Below are positions 27,477 to 36,825 of a stretch of 64,000 nucleotides of DNA, piece by piece (within the stretch, counting starts at the first letter, position 1; each line of letters begins with the position of its first letter). This DNA is from Pollutimonas sp. M17. GTDB lineage: Bacteria > Pseudomonadota > Gammaproteobacteria > Burkholderiales > Burkholderiaceae_B. Both the position numbers and the translations under genes were made by a program. The notes under the pieces are model-generated. The model made no database searches and was not told where the DNA came from. It worked only from the letters and a program-made list of their open reading frames with translations. Where the stretch lies: positions 2,356,001-2,420,000 of the forward strand of contig NZ_CP107548.1 in assembly GCF_025836975.1 (NCBI RefSeq). The letters run 5' to 3'.

Positions 27477-27756
27477 AACGACACACTTGCTCCTATTTGG
27501 CTGCAACGCAGGATACCGACCCGGCATTCATGGAATGCCCATTTGGCTTGGCCCGCTACGCAACGCGTTCATACCCCTGCGCTGGAAGGCGCAAATTAAA
27601 CCGCCAGATTCCCGCATGACGGATTCCGGGTTCTGCTCATGGGAGCATAGGATACAAGCGCTTTTTCATATTGGCAAAATGGCGTCGCCGCAACACCATC
27701 CACCGTCAGGCATGCTTATTGCGGCCCGGTTCCGCCAAACTGACAGGAGTGCAAAC

Positions 27757-27936
27757 ATGACGGAACCCGAACTCGACAAAGAATCCCCCAGCCTGACGCC
27801 TCATGGAGATGTCATTAGAGTGCCCGGCGGCAAGCCGAAAGATGAAGAATCCATCGATAAGGCGAAGAAAGAGGAACGGCCCACGGACGACAAGCAGCAT
27901 TACCGGTCTGAAGGCGACGAACCGAAGAACCGCTAA
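27757..27936 (+). CDS. Small hydrophilic protein with C-terminal GDEPKNR
   Basis: The protein is 59 residues from ATG 27757, with ACAGGAG 8 nt upstream. It is strongly charged and probably disordered (GKPKDEESIDKAKKEERPTD). Its C-terminus SEGDEPKNR parallels PRGDEPLNR of the protein at 26863, and both have a D-V-x-R segment followed by a G-K-P stretch. Likely a paralogue; function unknown. Confidence 0.65.
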   Translation: MTEPELDKESPSLTPHGDVIRVPGGKPKDEESIDKAKKEERPTDDKQHYRSEGDEPKNR

Positions 27937-27986
27937 GGATTCCGGTCATAGACGAGATGAAGGAATGCCCTCACCTCGCGCCTCAT

Positions 27987-28020
27987 AAAAGCAAAAGGCC
28001 AACCCCCGAAGAATTGGCCT
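27987..28020 (-). terminator. Intrinsic terminator of tRNA-Lys
   Basis: On the minus strand AGGCCAA / TTGGCCT pair around an 11-nt loop and are followed by TTTGCTTTT. It lies just past the 3' end of the tRNA. Confidence 0.75.
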
Positions 28021-28037
28021 AAATGCTTGATTTTTAC

Positions 28038-28113
28038 TGGTGGGCTGTGACAGGCTCGAACTGTCGACCTACGGATTAAGAGTCCGCTGCTCTACCAACT
28101 GAGCTAACAGCCC
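28038..28113 (-). tRNA. tRNA-Lys (anticodon CTT)
   Basis: The 76-nt gene includes an encoded CCA end. The acceptor stem GGGCTGT pairs with ACAGCCC, the D arm reads AGCTCAGTTGGTAGAGC, the anticodon loop is CTCTTAA giving CTT, and the T arm contains GTTCGAGCC. All canonical features are present. Confidence 0.97.
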
Positions 28114-28131
28114 ATCGCTGCAAAGAAAAAG

Positions 28132-28161
28132 ATTCTAACTCGAAAAAAGCCTTCGCGGCAA
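28132..28161 (-). promoter_or_regulatory. Probable sigma-70 promoter of tRNA-Lys
   Basis: On the minus strand, -35 TTGCCG and -10 TAGAAT are separated by 18 nt, with the -10 ending 19 nt before the tRNA 5' end. Confidence 0.55.
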
Positions 28162-28264
28162 GAAAAAAATACAAAAATCGTAATGAACGGCGCAGTCCAC
28201 CACGTTCAGAAATCAATGCCGCGTGACGCAGCGGGCTCGAACCAACCCGCTTGAACGCACATGC

Positions 28265-29674
<1,410 letters not shown>

Positions 29675-29913
29675 CTAGCATCCGTCACCCGTGCGACTTG
29701 GGTTCTGAATAAAAGCTGAATAACATCGATCCAACGCGGGGATTCCCCCTTACCCGACTTTCGCTGAAATGTCACACCCCGACAGTCGAATAAGCATATA
29801 AACGACACATTGCATAGGTATACCCTTAGGTAGCGGTTTTGTCCGCCCATTCGCGACGAATACGCAACGGTATCCTGCTATACTTTTTTTGCCTGTAACT
29901 TCCAAACTTTGCC

Positions 29914-30528
29914 ATGAAACTTATTGGTTCGCTCACTAGTCCTTACGTTCGCAAAGTACGCGTCGTAATGGCAGAGAAAAAGCTCGATTACGAATTCGTA
30001 CTCGAGAATGTGTGGGCCGAAAATACACAAATACAAGCCCACAACCCCCTGGGGAAGGTGCCCTGTCTACTTATGGACGATAACGGCAGTCTCTTCGATT
30101 CCCGGGTCATCGTCGAATACCTCGATACGCTTTCTCCGGTCGGCCGCCTCATTCCGCAACAAGGCCGTGACCGCGCCGCGACCAAGTGCTGGGAAGCCAT
30201 CGCCGATGGCGTCCTCGACGCCGCGCTGGCCATCTACATCGAAACCCACCGGCGTCCGGCCGAGCTGCGCAGCCAGCAATGGATAGACCGCCAGTACGGA
30301 AAGATAAACGTGGCGCTCGACTCCATGGATAAAAGCCTGGACGACCAGCCTTTCTGCATGGGCGTCAATTTCAGCCTGGCCGACGTGGCCGTCGGCTGCG
30401 CATTGGGCTATCTGGACTTGCGTTTCTCGGAGCTCAATTGGCGATCCAAGTACGGAAACCTGCAGCGGCTCGAAGAGAAGCTGCAAACCCGGCCTTCCTT
30501 CATGGCGACAGTGCCGGTCCAAAGCTGA
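29914..30528 (+). CDS. Glutathione S-transferase family protein
   Basis: The protein has 204 residues. A thioredoxin-like N-terminal domain (about 1-78) has the glutathione-binding region SLTSPYVRKVR, the cis-proline GKVPCLL and the SRVIVEYLD segment. A helical C-terminal domain (about 85-200) has SLADVAVGCALGYLDLRF. The pattern resembles the YibF-like group. Substrate unknown. It converges on leuD, with a shared bidirectional terminator between them. Confidence 0.92.
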   Translation: MKLIGSLTSPYVRKVRVVMAEKKLDYEFVLENVWAENTQIQAHNPLGKVPCLLMDDNGSLFDSRVIVEYLDTLSPVGRLIPQQGRDRAATKCWEAIADGVLDAALAIYIETHRRPAELRSQQWIDRQYGKINVALDSMDKSLDDQPFCMGVNFSLADVAVGCALGYLDLRFSELNWRSKYGNLQRLEEKLQTRPSFMATVPVQS

Positions 30529-30547
30529 TAGCAGTTCATCGCATAAA

Positions 30548-30577
30548 AGCCAGGCTTGCCGCAAGCCTGGCTTTTTT
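30548..30577 (+). terminator. Bidirectional intrinsic terminator between GST and leuD
   Basis: AGCCAGGCTTG-CCG-CAAGCCTGGCT is a perfect 11-bp stem followed by TTTTTT on the plus strand. Read on the minus strand the same stem is followed by TTTT, so it can also end the leuCD transcript. Confidence 0.9.
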
Positions 30578-30593
30578 ATTGAGCCGTGCCGGC

Positions 30594-31238
30594 TCAGCCC
30601 CGGTGCAAACGTTCACGGGTGCGGCCGGCCACATTCTTCAGCCAGGGATACAGATCCCCGTGCCGCGAGGCGAAGGCATCGATGGCGGGCCTGTGCTCCA
30701 GCGTGGCGCCTATCATGTCCAGGCCTTCAAGAAACATGTGGCGATGCCTGGGCGCCATGGTGAAGCGGGCTTCGCAACTGTGGCTGCGCACCGTCATGGC
30801 CTGTATGTCGATGGACATTTCGGATGTCGAAGGCCGATCGGCATCGGCCATGATGGCCTGCACTTCGGGCTCGGTCAGCGCCACAAGCAATAGCCGGTTG
30901 TTCATGGCATTGGCATGAAAGATCTCGGCAAAGCTGGATGCGATCACCGCCTGTATGCCGAATTGCTGCAAGCCCCAGACGGCGTGCTCGCGACTCGATC
31001 CACAGCCGAAATTCGAACCTGCCACCAGTATGCGGGTTTGCGCATACGCCGGCCGGTTCAGCACAAAGTCGTCGTGCTTGCGGCCCTTTTCATCAAAACG
31101 CATGTCGTAAAAAACACCGGCGTCCAGGCCGCTTTTGTCGATGCCGCGCAAAAACTGCTTGGGCATGATCTGATCGGTGTCCAGATTGGCCAGCGGCAAG
31201 GGGGCCGCCACCCCGCTGATGCGAAAATTGTCGCTCAT
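30594..31238 (-). CDS. leuD: 3-isopropylmalate dehydratase small subunit-like (LeuD family)
   Basis: The protein is 214 residues from ATG 31238, overlapping the leuC stop by 4 nt (ATGA). Swivelling-domain motifs are present: NLDTDQIMPKQFL, then SNFGCGSSREHAVWGL. Together with LeuC it isomerises 2- and 3-isopropylmalate or a related 2-hydroxyacid. No leuA or leuB lies nearby; a LysR gene is divergent instead, so a catabolic paralogue is possible. Confidence 0.9.
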   Translation of the reverse strand: MSDNFRISGVAAPLPLANLDTDQIMPKQFLRGIDKSGLDAGVFYDMRFDEKGRKHDDFVLNRPAYAQTRILVAGSNFGCGSSREHAVWGLQQFGIQAVIASSFAEIFHANAMNNRLLLVALTEPEVQAIMADADRPSTSEMSIDIQAMTVRSHSCEARFTMAPRHRHMFLEGLDMIGATLEHRPAIDAFASRHGDLYPWLKNVAGRTRERLHRG

Positions 31239-32656
31239 GGGATTTCCTGGGTGGAAAGGTGCCGGACATCGGTAATGACACCTGTTACGGCCGCCGCCGC
31301 GGCCATGGCCGGACTCATCAAATGCGTAATGGCGCCGCGCCCCTGACGCCCCTCGAAATTCCGGTTGGTGGTCGATGCGCAACGCTGATCCGGCCCCAGC
31401 ACATCGTCATTCATCGCCAGGCACATGGAACAGCCCGGCTGCCGCCATTCGAAGCCGGCCTGAATGAGTAAGTTGGCTATGCCTTCCTGTTCAGCCTGGG
31501 CTCGGACGGCGCCCGAACCGGGCACCACCATGGCCCTGACGCCTTTGGCAACCCGCTTGCCGCGGACGACCCGCGCCACGTCGCGAAGGTCTTCGATCCG
31601 GCCGTTGGTGCATGATCCTATGAAGACATGCTGTACCGGAACCCCCTGCACCGCCATCCCGCCGGACAGGCCTGTATAGCGCAGCGCCTGCAGGGCCGAC
31701 GCCTTGTCCACGCCATCGGCCAGCTCGTCGGGCGACGGTATGGCGCCATCTATCGCTATGGCCTGGTCGGGGCTGGTGCCCCAGGTGACGTAGGGCGCCA
31801 CGTCGGCCGCATCGAACCGATATTCGCAATCGAACGGCGCGTCGGCGTCGCTGGCCAGCGTGGCCCAGTGGGCGACCGCCTGTCGGCGCATATCGCCGCT
31901 TATATCGGGCGCCCTGGAAAGCACGTAGTCGATCGCGCGCTCGTCCGGCGCGATGAGCGCGCCACGAGCTCCCGCCTCCACCGTCATGTTGCACAAGGTA
32001 AAACGCGCTTCGATGGACAAGGCGTCGATGGCCGGGCCGCAGAACTCGACGGCATAGCCGCGCGCGCCCTGGGCCCCGATACGGCTGATGATCATCAAAA
32101 TAAGGTCTTTGGCGGTGGTGCCCAGCGGCAAGACGCCATCCACCCGTATGCGCATGTCCTCCGCCGGACGATAGACCAGCGTCTGGGTTGCCAGCACATG
32201 TTCGACATCCGACGTTCCGATGCCGAAGCCCAGGGCGCCCAGGGCGCCGTAGGTGGTGGTATGGCTGTCTCCGCAGATGACGACCATGCCCGGCCGTATC
32301 ATTCCGTGCTCCGGCGCCACGACATGTTCGATGCCCTGCAAGGCATCGTTCGTGTCGAACAACGGTATGCCATGGCGCTGGCAGTTGCGCTTCAGGTTGC
32401 TGGCCTGCAAGGCGGACGCCGGATCCGCGATGACGCGGGGCCGGACCGGATGCGTGGGGATGATGTGGCTGACCACGGCCACATTCTGTTCGGGCGCATA
32501 CACGGCGCGCCCCTGTTCGTGCAGCCCCGCAAACGCCTGAGGGCTGGTGTATTCGTTCATCAAATGCAGATCGGCATAAAGCAGCACATTCTGGTCGTCC
32601 AGCCTGGCCACCGTATGCGCGTCCACGAGTTTCCGGTACAAGCTGCGCGCTGACAT
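31235..32656 (-). CDS. leuC: 3-isopropylmalate dehydratase large subunit-like (LeuC family)
   Basis: The protein is 473 residues from the ATG at 32656 (MSARSLYRKL). It is an aconitase-superfamily enzyme with the 4Fe-4S ligands in FIGSCTNGRIEDL and QPGCSMCLAMN, plus CGDSHTTTYGALGALGFGIG and the typical start LVDAHTV. It forms an operon with leuD. The divergent LysR regulator, rather than leuB, as neighbour raises the possibility that the pair serves another 2-hydroxyacid (for example a malate homologue) instead of leucine synthesis. Confidence 0.9.
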   Translation of the reverse strand: MSARSLYRKLVDAHTVARLDDQNVLLYADLHLMNEYTSPQAFAGLHEQGRAVYAPEQNVAVVSHIIPTHPVRPRVIADPASALQASNLKRNCQRHGIPLFDTNDALQGIEHVVAPEHGMIRPGMVVICGDSHTTTYGALGALGFGIGTSDVEHVLATQTLVYRPAEDMRIRVDGVLPLGTTAKDLILMIISRIGAQGARGYAVEFCGPAIDALSIEARFTLCNMTVEAGARGALIAPDERAIDYVLSRAPDISGDMRRQAVAHWATLASDADAPFDCEYRFDAADVAPYVTWGTSPDQAIAIDGAIPSPDELADGVDKASALQALRYTGLSGGMAVQGVPVQHVFIGSCTNGRIEDLRDVARVVRGKRVAKGVRAMVVPGSGAVRAQAEQEGIANLLIQAGFEWRQPGCSMCLAMNDDVLGPDQRCASTTNRNFEGRQGRGAITHLMSPAMAAAAAVTGVITDVRHLSTQEIP

Positions 32657-32781
32657 TGCATAACCTTGAAGATTCCTGCTACCCGGCAATGTTAATATGA
32701 GAGTCGAAGTTGATAATGTCGAAAACTCCACTACATTATTTACTCTAAAGACATAATCGCCTCCGCCTCAATCCTGTCCTC

Positions 32782-33705
32782 ATGGATCCCATCTCCGATC
32801 TCGGCTTTTTCGTCTTGACGGCCAAGCATGCGACCCTGGCCCGCGCCGCCCAGGAGCTGGGGGTCACCGCGTCCACCGTCAGCAAAAGACTGGCCGCGCT
32901 GGAGCAGCGGCTGGGCGTGCGATTGATGAATCGCACGACCCGGCGCATCAGCCTGACCGCCGAAGGCGAGGCCTATCTAGCCGAAGGCTCCACATTGCTG
33001 GATGGGCTGAACGTACTGGAGCAGACCATCGCGGGCGGCCACGCCGTGCCGCGCGGACTGCTGCGGGTCCATGCGACACTGGGCTTCGGCAGGCGCCACA
33101 TCGTTCCGGCGGTGTCCCGATTCATCCGGGAATTTCCCCAGGTCGAGGTTCAGTTGCACCTGAGCGATCGCCCCGCCAGCCTGGTCGAAGATGGATTCGA
33201 CGTCGCCATCCGTTTTGGCGACATGCCCGACTCCCGACTGACCGCGCGCACCATCGCCCTGAACCGCCGGCTGCTGTGCGCCTCGCCGCGGTATCTTGAG
33301 AAAGCCGGCGAACCCGCCCGCCCTTCCGACCTGCCGTCGCACGACTGCATCGTCATCCGCGAAAGCGATGAAACCTACGGCACCTGGTATTTATCGTCGG
33401 GCTCGCGAACGGAAACCCTGAAAGTGCGCGGCCGGCTGAGTACCAACGACGGGGCGGCCGCACTGGAATGGGCGCTGGACGGACACGGAATACTGCTCAG
33501 GTCCGAATGGGAAGCCGCAGCCTACCTGCGCTCGGGCCGGCTGAAACAGGTATTGGCCGACTGGACCCTGCCGTCGGCCAACATCGTTGCCGTCTATCCC
33601 ACACGTCAGAATCTGTCGGCCCGCACCCGCGCCTTCGTCGGGCAACTGGCCGACTGGTTTGCGGATCAGCGGCGGCTTGGCGCCAAGGTCGGAGACCACT
33701 GGTAG
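32782..33705 (+). CDS. LysR-family transcriptional regulator (DmlR/CrgA-like)
   Basis: The protein has 307 residues. The helix-turn-helix lies near the N-terminus (HATLARAAQELGVTASTVSKRL), followed by the GVRLMNRTTRRISLTAEG segment typical of this branch, and an effector domain with DGFDVAIRFG. It is divergent from leuCD, with 125 nt between start codons, so it probably activates that operon. DmlR-type relatives respond to malate-like acids, but the ligand here is not known. Confidence 0.92.
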   Translation: MDPISDLGFFVLTAKHATLARAAQELGVTASTVSKRLAALEQRLGVRLMNRTTRRISLTAEGEAYLAEGSTLLDGLNVLEQTIAGGHAVPRGLLRVHATLGFGRRHIVPAVSRFIREFPQVEVQLHLSDRPASLVEDGFDVAIRFGDMPDSRLTARTIALNRRLLCASPRYLEKAGEPARPSDLPSHDCIVIRESDETYGTWYLSSGSRTETLKVRGRLSTNDGAAALEWALDGHGILLRSEWEAAAYLRSGRLKQVLADWTLPSANIVAVYPTRQNLSARTRAFVGQLADWFADQRRLGAKVGDHW

Positions 33706-33752
33706 CCAGGTGCGGTCAATCTCCGGCCGGCCCGCTGGGCCGTCAATGCAGG

Positions 33753-34553
33753 CTAACGCCGGTACAGCAAGCCGGCCAGCAAATCCACCTCGGCGCGCAG
33801 CACAGGCAGCAGCTCCGCCTGGCGTTGCGGCGTCATGCGGCTGGTGGTGGCGGCCATGGTAAGGGCCGCCGCGGGAGATCCGAATTGCGTTATGACAGCC
33901 AGGCCCATGGCGGTGACGCCAGGCACGGCCATCTCGCCTATGCTGGCATAGCCCAGTTCCCGGCTGCGCGCCACCAGCCTGCGGATATCGGCCTCGTCGC
34001 AATTGCCGTACACGCCAAGCCGTGTAGCCACGGCCGCCAGAATCGTATCTATTTCGGACGAGGACAAGGCCAGCAACATGGCCAGTCCTCCCGCATTGAC
34101 TCCCAAAGGCTGTCGGCTGCCTATGGTTACCACCGGAGTCTGGATGGAGTAATGCCCCAGCACGCGATCGATGCAGACGGCATCGTTGCCTCGGCGAATG
34201 AACAGGAAGGCGGTGTCGCCGCTCGTGTCGGCCAGCCTGCGCAAGGACGGCGCGCTCATTTCCAGCAGATTGAACTGCGGCGCGGCGGCAATACCCAGTT
34301 CGAATGCCAGCGGACCGAGCCGGTAGCGGCGAGTGGCGGCGTCACGCTCCACCATCTGCTCCGCCTGCAAGGCTTTGAGCATGCGGTGGGCAGTCGGCTG
34401 CTGCAAGCCGCAAAGCTGGGCCACTTCGACAAATCGCAGGCCGGCCTCCTGGTACTCCGCCAGGACCTTAAGCACATCGACCAGGCGGCGGATGGCCTGG
34501 GTACCTGGCACGGCTTCCCGGCGAGTCGATCCAGCCTCAGGAAAATTATCCAT
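33753..34553 (-). CDS. IclR-family transcriptional regulator
   Basis: The protein has 266 residues: a winged helix (about 20-80, RFVEVAQLCGLQQPTAHRMLKAL) and a GAF-like IclR effector domain (about 95-260) with GVNAGGLAML and ASIGEMAVPGVTAMGLAV. It is divergent from a five-gene plus-strand operon. An 11-bp sequence overlapping its own start region recurs at the start of that operon, so it probably controls both. Confidence 0.92.
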   Translation of the reverse strand: MDNFPEAGSTRREAVPGTQAIRRLVDVLKVLAEYQEAGLRFVEVAQLCGLQQPTAHRMLKALQAEQMVERDAATRRYRLGPLAFELGIAAAPQFNLLEMSAPSLRRLADTSGDTAFLFIRRGNDAVCIDRVLGHYSIQTPVVTIGSRQPLGVNAGGLAMLLALSSSEIDTILAAVATRLGVYGNCDEADIRRLVARSRELGYASIGEMAVPGVTAMGLAVITQFGSPAAALTMAATTSRMTPQRQAELLPVLRAEVDLLAGLLYRR

Positions 34554-34568
34554 ATTGTGGAATTATAA
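34546..34568. promoter_or_regulatory. Candidate IclR operator 1
   Basis: The site contains TTATCCATATTGTGGAATTA, with TCCA and TGGA inverted around 5 bp and TTAT/ATAA outside. It overlaps the iclR start codon. Its first 11 bp are repeated at 34655-34665. Confidence 0.5.
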
Positions 34569-34578
34569 ACAACAGCCG

Positions 34579-34607
34579 TTGACACTGCCAAAGCACGTAT
34601 CTAGATT
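34579..34607 (+). promoter_or_regulatory. Sigma-70 promoter of the deacetylase-asparaginase operon
   Basis: A perfect -35 TTGACA (34579-34584), a 17-nt spacer and -10 TAGATT (34602-34607), about 60 nt upstream of the first start codon. It lies between the two candidate IclR sites. Confidence 0.7.
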
Positions 34608-34654
34608 GGCGGTAAGGTTGAAAATTTCGAACTTCATATTACCGCACTTACATG

Positions 34655-34675
34655 TTATCCATATTATGAATACTA
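34655..34675. promoter_or_regulatory. Candidate IclR operator 2
   Basis: TTATCCATATTATGAATAC shares its first 11 bp and most of the rest with the site at 34546. It overlaps the start codon of the first operon gene, downstream of the promoter, a repressing position. Confidence 0.45.
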
Positions 34676-35583
34676 ATCCTTCTGCAATACCCGCCGAACG
34701 ACTGCCCTACTCGGCCATCATAGATCGCGCCCCGTTAAACAGGCCCGGCAATGCACGCATCATCGTGTGGCCTATCGTCAATGTGGAGCACTGGGACATT
34801 GCCCGTCCCATGGCCCGCCAGGTGTTGCCGGCTCCGACCGGCGTCACGCCCTTTCCCGATATCCCCAATTGGGCCTGGCATGAATATGGCATGCGTGTAG
34901 GGTTCTGGCGCATGAAGGCCTTGTTCGACAAACTGGGGGTCGTTCCCACGCTCTCCATCAATGGCATGGTTTGCTCCAGCTATCCGCGAGTCGCCCAGGC
35001 TGCGCATGACGCCGGCTGGGAATTCATGGGGCATGGCTATATCCAGATGCCGACGCACGCGGTCGACGACCAGGCCGCCATGATCGCCAAGACGGTCGAC
35101 GCCATACGCAGCTTCACGGGCAATGCGCCCGTCGGCTGGCTTGGCCCCGGACTCACCGAAACCCTGGACAGCGTCGACCTGCTTCATGCAGCCGGCATAC
35201 GGTACATCGGCGACTGGGTTCTGGACGACGAGCCATGCCGCCTGAAGACCGCCACCGGCCCTATGGTGGCCATGCCTTATTCCGTGGAACTGAACGACGT
35301 TCCCATGATGGCGGTCCAGCACCATCGCTCCGAAGAGTTCTACACACGCGTGCGGGACAGTTTTGATCGCCTGTACATGGAAGGCGAGGAACGCGTGCGG
35401 GTGATGGCGATTGCCGTCCATCCCTTCCTCAGCGGCGTTCCCCACCGCATCAAGCACCTGGAGAACGCGCTGACCTACATAGCAGGGCATGAAGGCGTCC
35501 GCTTCATGACCGGCCAACAGATACTGGAATGGTACGACAAGGTCAGCCCTGCCCAACCCGGCCCCGCAACCGCTCAACCCTAA
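34666..35583 (+). CDS. Polysaccharide-deacetylase-fold hydrolase (PuuE/imidase-like)
   Basis: The protein is 305 residues from ATG 34666. It has a NodB-like fold of the PuuE type: NWAWHEYGMRVGFWRMKAL, LSINGMVCSSYP, and a metal-site segment EFMGHGYIQMPTH. No signal peptide is visible, so it is cytoplasmic. From memory, this branch includes PuuE allantoinases and cyclic-imide hydrolases that open ring amides, rather than true polysaccharide deacetylases. It is the first gene of a five-gene operon with a propeller protein, a CobW GTPase, a Bug receptor and an asparaginase homologue. Confidence 0.85.
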   Translation: MNTNPSAIPAERLPYSAIIDRAPLNRPGNARIIVWPIVNVEHWDIARPMARQVLPAPTGVTPFPDIPNWAWHEYGMRVGFWRMKALFDKLGVVPTLSINGMVCSSYPRVAQAAHDAGWEFMGHGYIQMPTHAVDDQAAMIAKTVDAIRSFTGNAPVGWLGPGLTETLDSVDLLHAAGIRYIGDWVLDDEPCRLKTATGPMVAMPYSVELNDVPMMAVQHHRSEEFYTRVRDSFDRLYMEGEERVRVMAIAVHPFLSGVPHRIKHLENALTYIAGHEGVRFMTGQQILEWYDKVSPAQPGPATAQP

Positions 35584-35596
35584 GGAAACCCAAGGC

Positions 35597-36823
35597 ATGC
35601 AGAAAACCTTTTATCCTCAGCAGCGCAACATGCGCTTGCTATCGCAAGACACCCTGGGCGGTTTCGGCGGCGTAGGCGAAGGCATCGCCATGCAGTGCCT
35701 GCCGGACGGACGACGCGTCCTGTGGCTGGCGCACGAAGGCGCCCCGAAGAATTTCACGGCCGTCGATGTCTCCGATCCTCGCCGCCCCCGGGTGCTGGTC
35801 CAGACCGATCTTCCGCACGCCAACGTGCGGTCGAACTCGCTGGAAGTCAGCGGCAACCTCATGGCAGTAGCCTATCAGGTCAGCCAGCCAGGCCTGGCTC
35901 CCGCCGGTTTCGACCTTTTCGACATCAGCCAACCCGAAAAACCCCGCCTGCTGTCCCACTTCGACGCCTCCGCCCCCCACTCCAGGGGCGCGCACTGCCT
36001 GTGGTTCGTGGACGGCACGACCGTCCACATGGCTTGCGGCGATCCCGAACTGGTTCCGCGCAACCCCAAGGATGATCAGGTGTATCGCATCGTGGATGTC
36101 AGCGACCCGACCTCGCCCAAGGCCATAGGGCGCTGGCACATGCCCGGAACCATGGAAGGCGACGACGCGCCGCCTCCCCAGCGCCTCGCCCCGGAATTCG
36201 ACTCGGGCTTCCGCGCCCACAACACCAATGTCTATCCGCAGCGTCCCGACCGCTGTTATCTGGGCTACCTGGACGGCGGCGCATTCATCATGGATATCTC
36301 GGACCTGAGCAATCCCAAGCCGATCTCGCGCTTCATGAATTCCCCGCCATTCAAGGGCTTCACGCATACCGCGATGCCGCTGTTCGACCGCAAGCTGATG
36401 GTGGTCAGCGACGAAACCGTGCAGGACAACGCCGCGGACTGGCCCAAGCTGGTCTGGTTGGTGGACATCAGCGACGAGAAGCATCCGATCAGCATCTCCA
36501 CGCTGCCCATGCCGCCGGTGGAGATACACAAGCAGAGAGGCGGCCGCTACGGGGCGCACAATGTGCACGAAAACACGCCGGTTCCTGGATCCTGGAAGTC
36601 GGAGGACATTCTTGTCTGCTCGTACTTCAACGGCGGCATACGCGCCTACGACATCCGCGATCCCTACAGTCCGCAGGAAGTCGCCTATTTCGTGCCTGAC
36701 GCGCCGGCGGGTTCACCGGCCGGCTCCATACAGTTCAACGACGTCTTCGTCGACGACCGCGGCATCGTGTTCGCCGTCGACCGTCATGCGGGCGGACTGT
36801 ATGCGATCGAGATGACGGTATAG
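35597..36823 (+). CDS. LVIVD-repeat beta-propeller protein
   Basis: The protein has 408 residues. At least six repeats of a Val-Asp-Ile/Val-Ser-Asp motif (AVDVSDPRRPRV, LFDISQPEKPRL, IVDVSDPTSPKA, IMDISDLSNPKP, LVDISDEKHPIS, AYDIRDPYSPQE) mark a propeller. Many His residues lie in loops (HTAMPLF, GAHNVHENT), which could bind metal. No signal peptide, so cytoplasmic. Biochemical roles of such proteins are mostly unknown. It lies 13 nt after the hydrolase gene and 2 nt before the cobW gene, so it is an integral part of the operon. Confidence 0.85.
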   Translation: MQKTFYPQQRNMRLLSQDTLGGFGGVGEGIAMQCLPDGRRVLWLAHEGAPKNFTAVDVSDPRRPRVLVQTDLPHANVRSNSLEVSGNLMAVAYQVSQPGLAPAGFDLFDISQPEKPRLLSHFDASAPHSRGAHCLWFVDGTTVHMACGDPELVPRNPKDDQVYRIVDVSDPTSPKAIGRWHMPGTMEGDDAPPPQRLAPEFDSGFRAHNTNVYPQRPDRCYLGYLDGGAFIMDISDLSNPKPISRFMNSPPFKGFTHTAMPLFDRKLMVVSDETVQDNAADWPKLVWLVDISDEKHPISISTLPMPPVEIHKQRGGRYGAHNVHENTPVPGSWKSEDILVCSYFNGGIRAYDIRDPYSPQEVAYFVPDAPAGSPAGSIQFNDVFVDDRGIVFAVDRHAGGLYAIEMTV

Positions 36824-36825
36824 CC

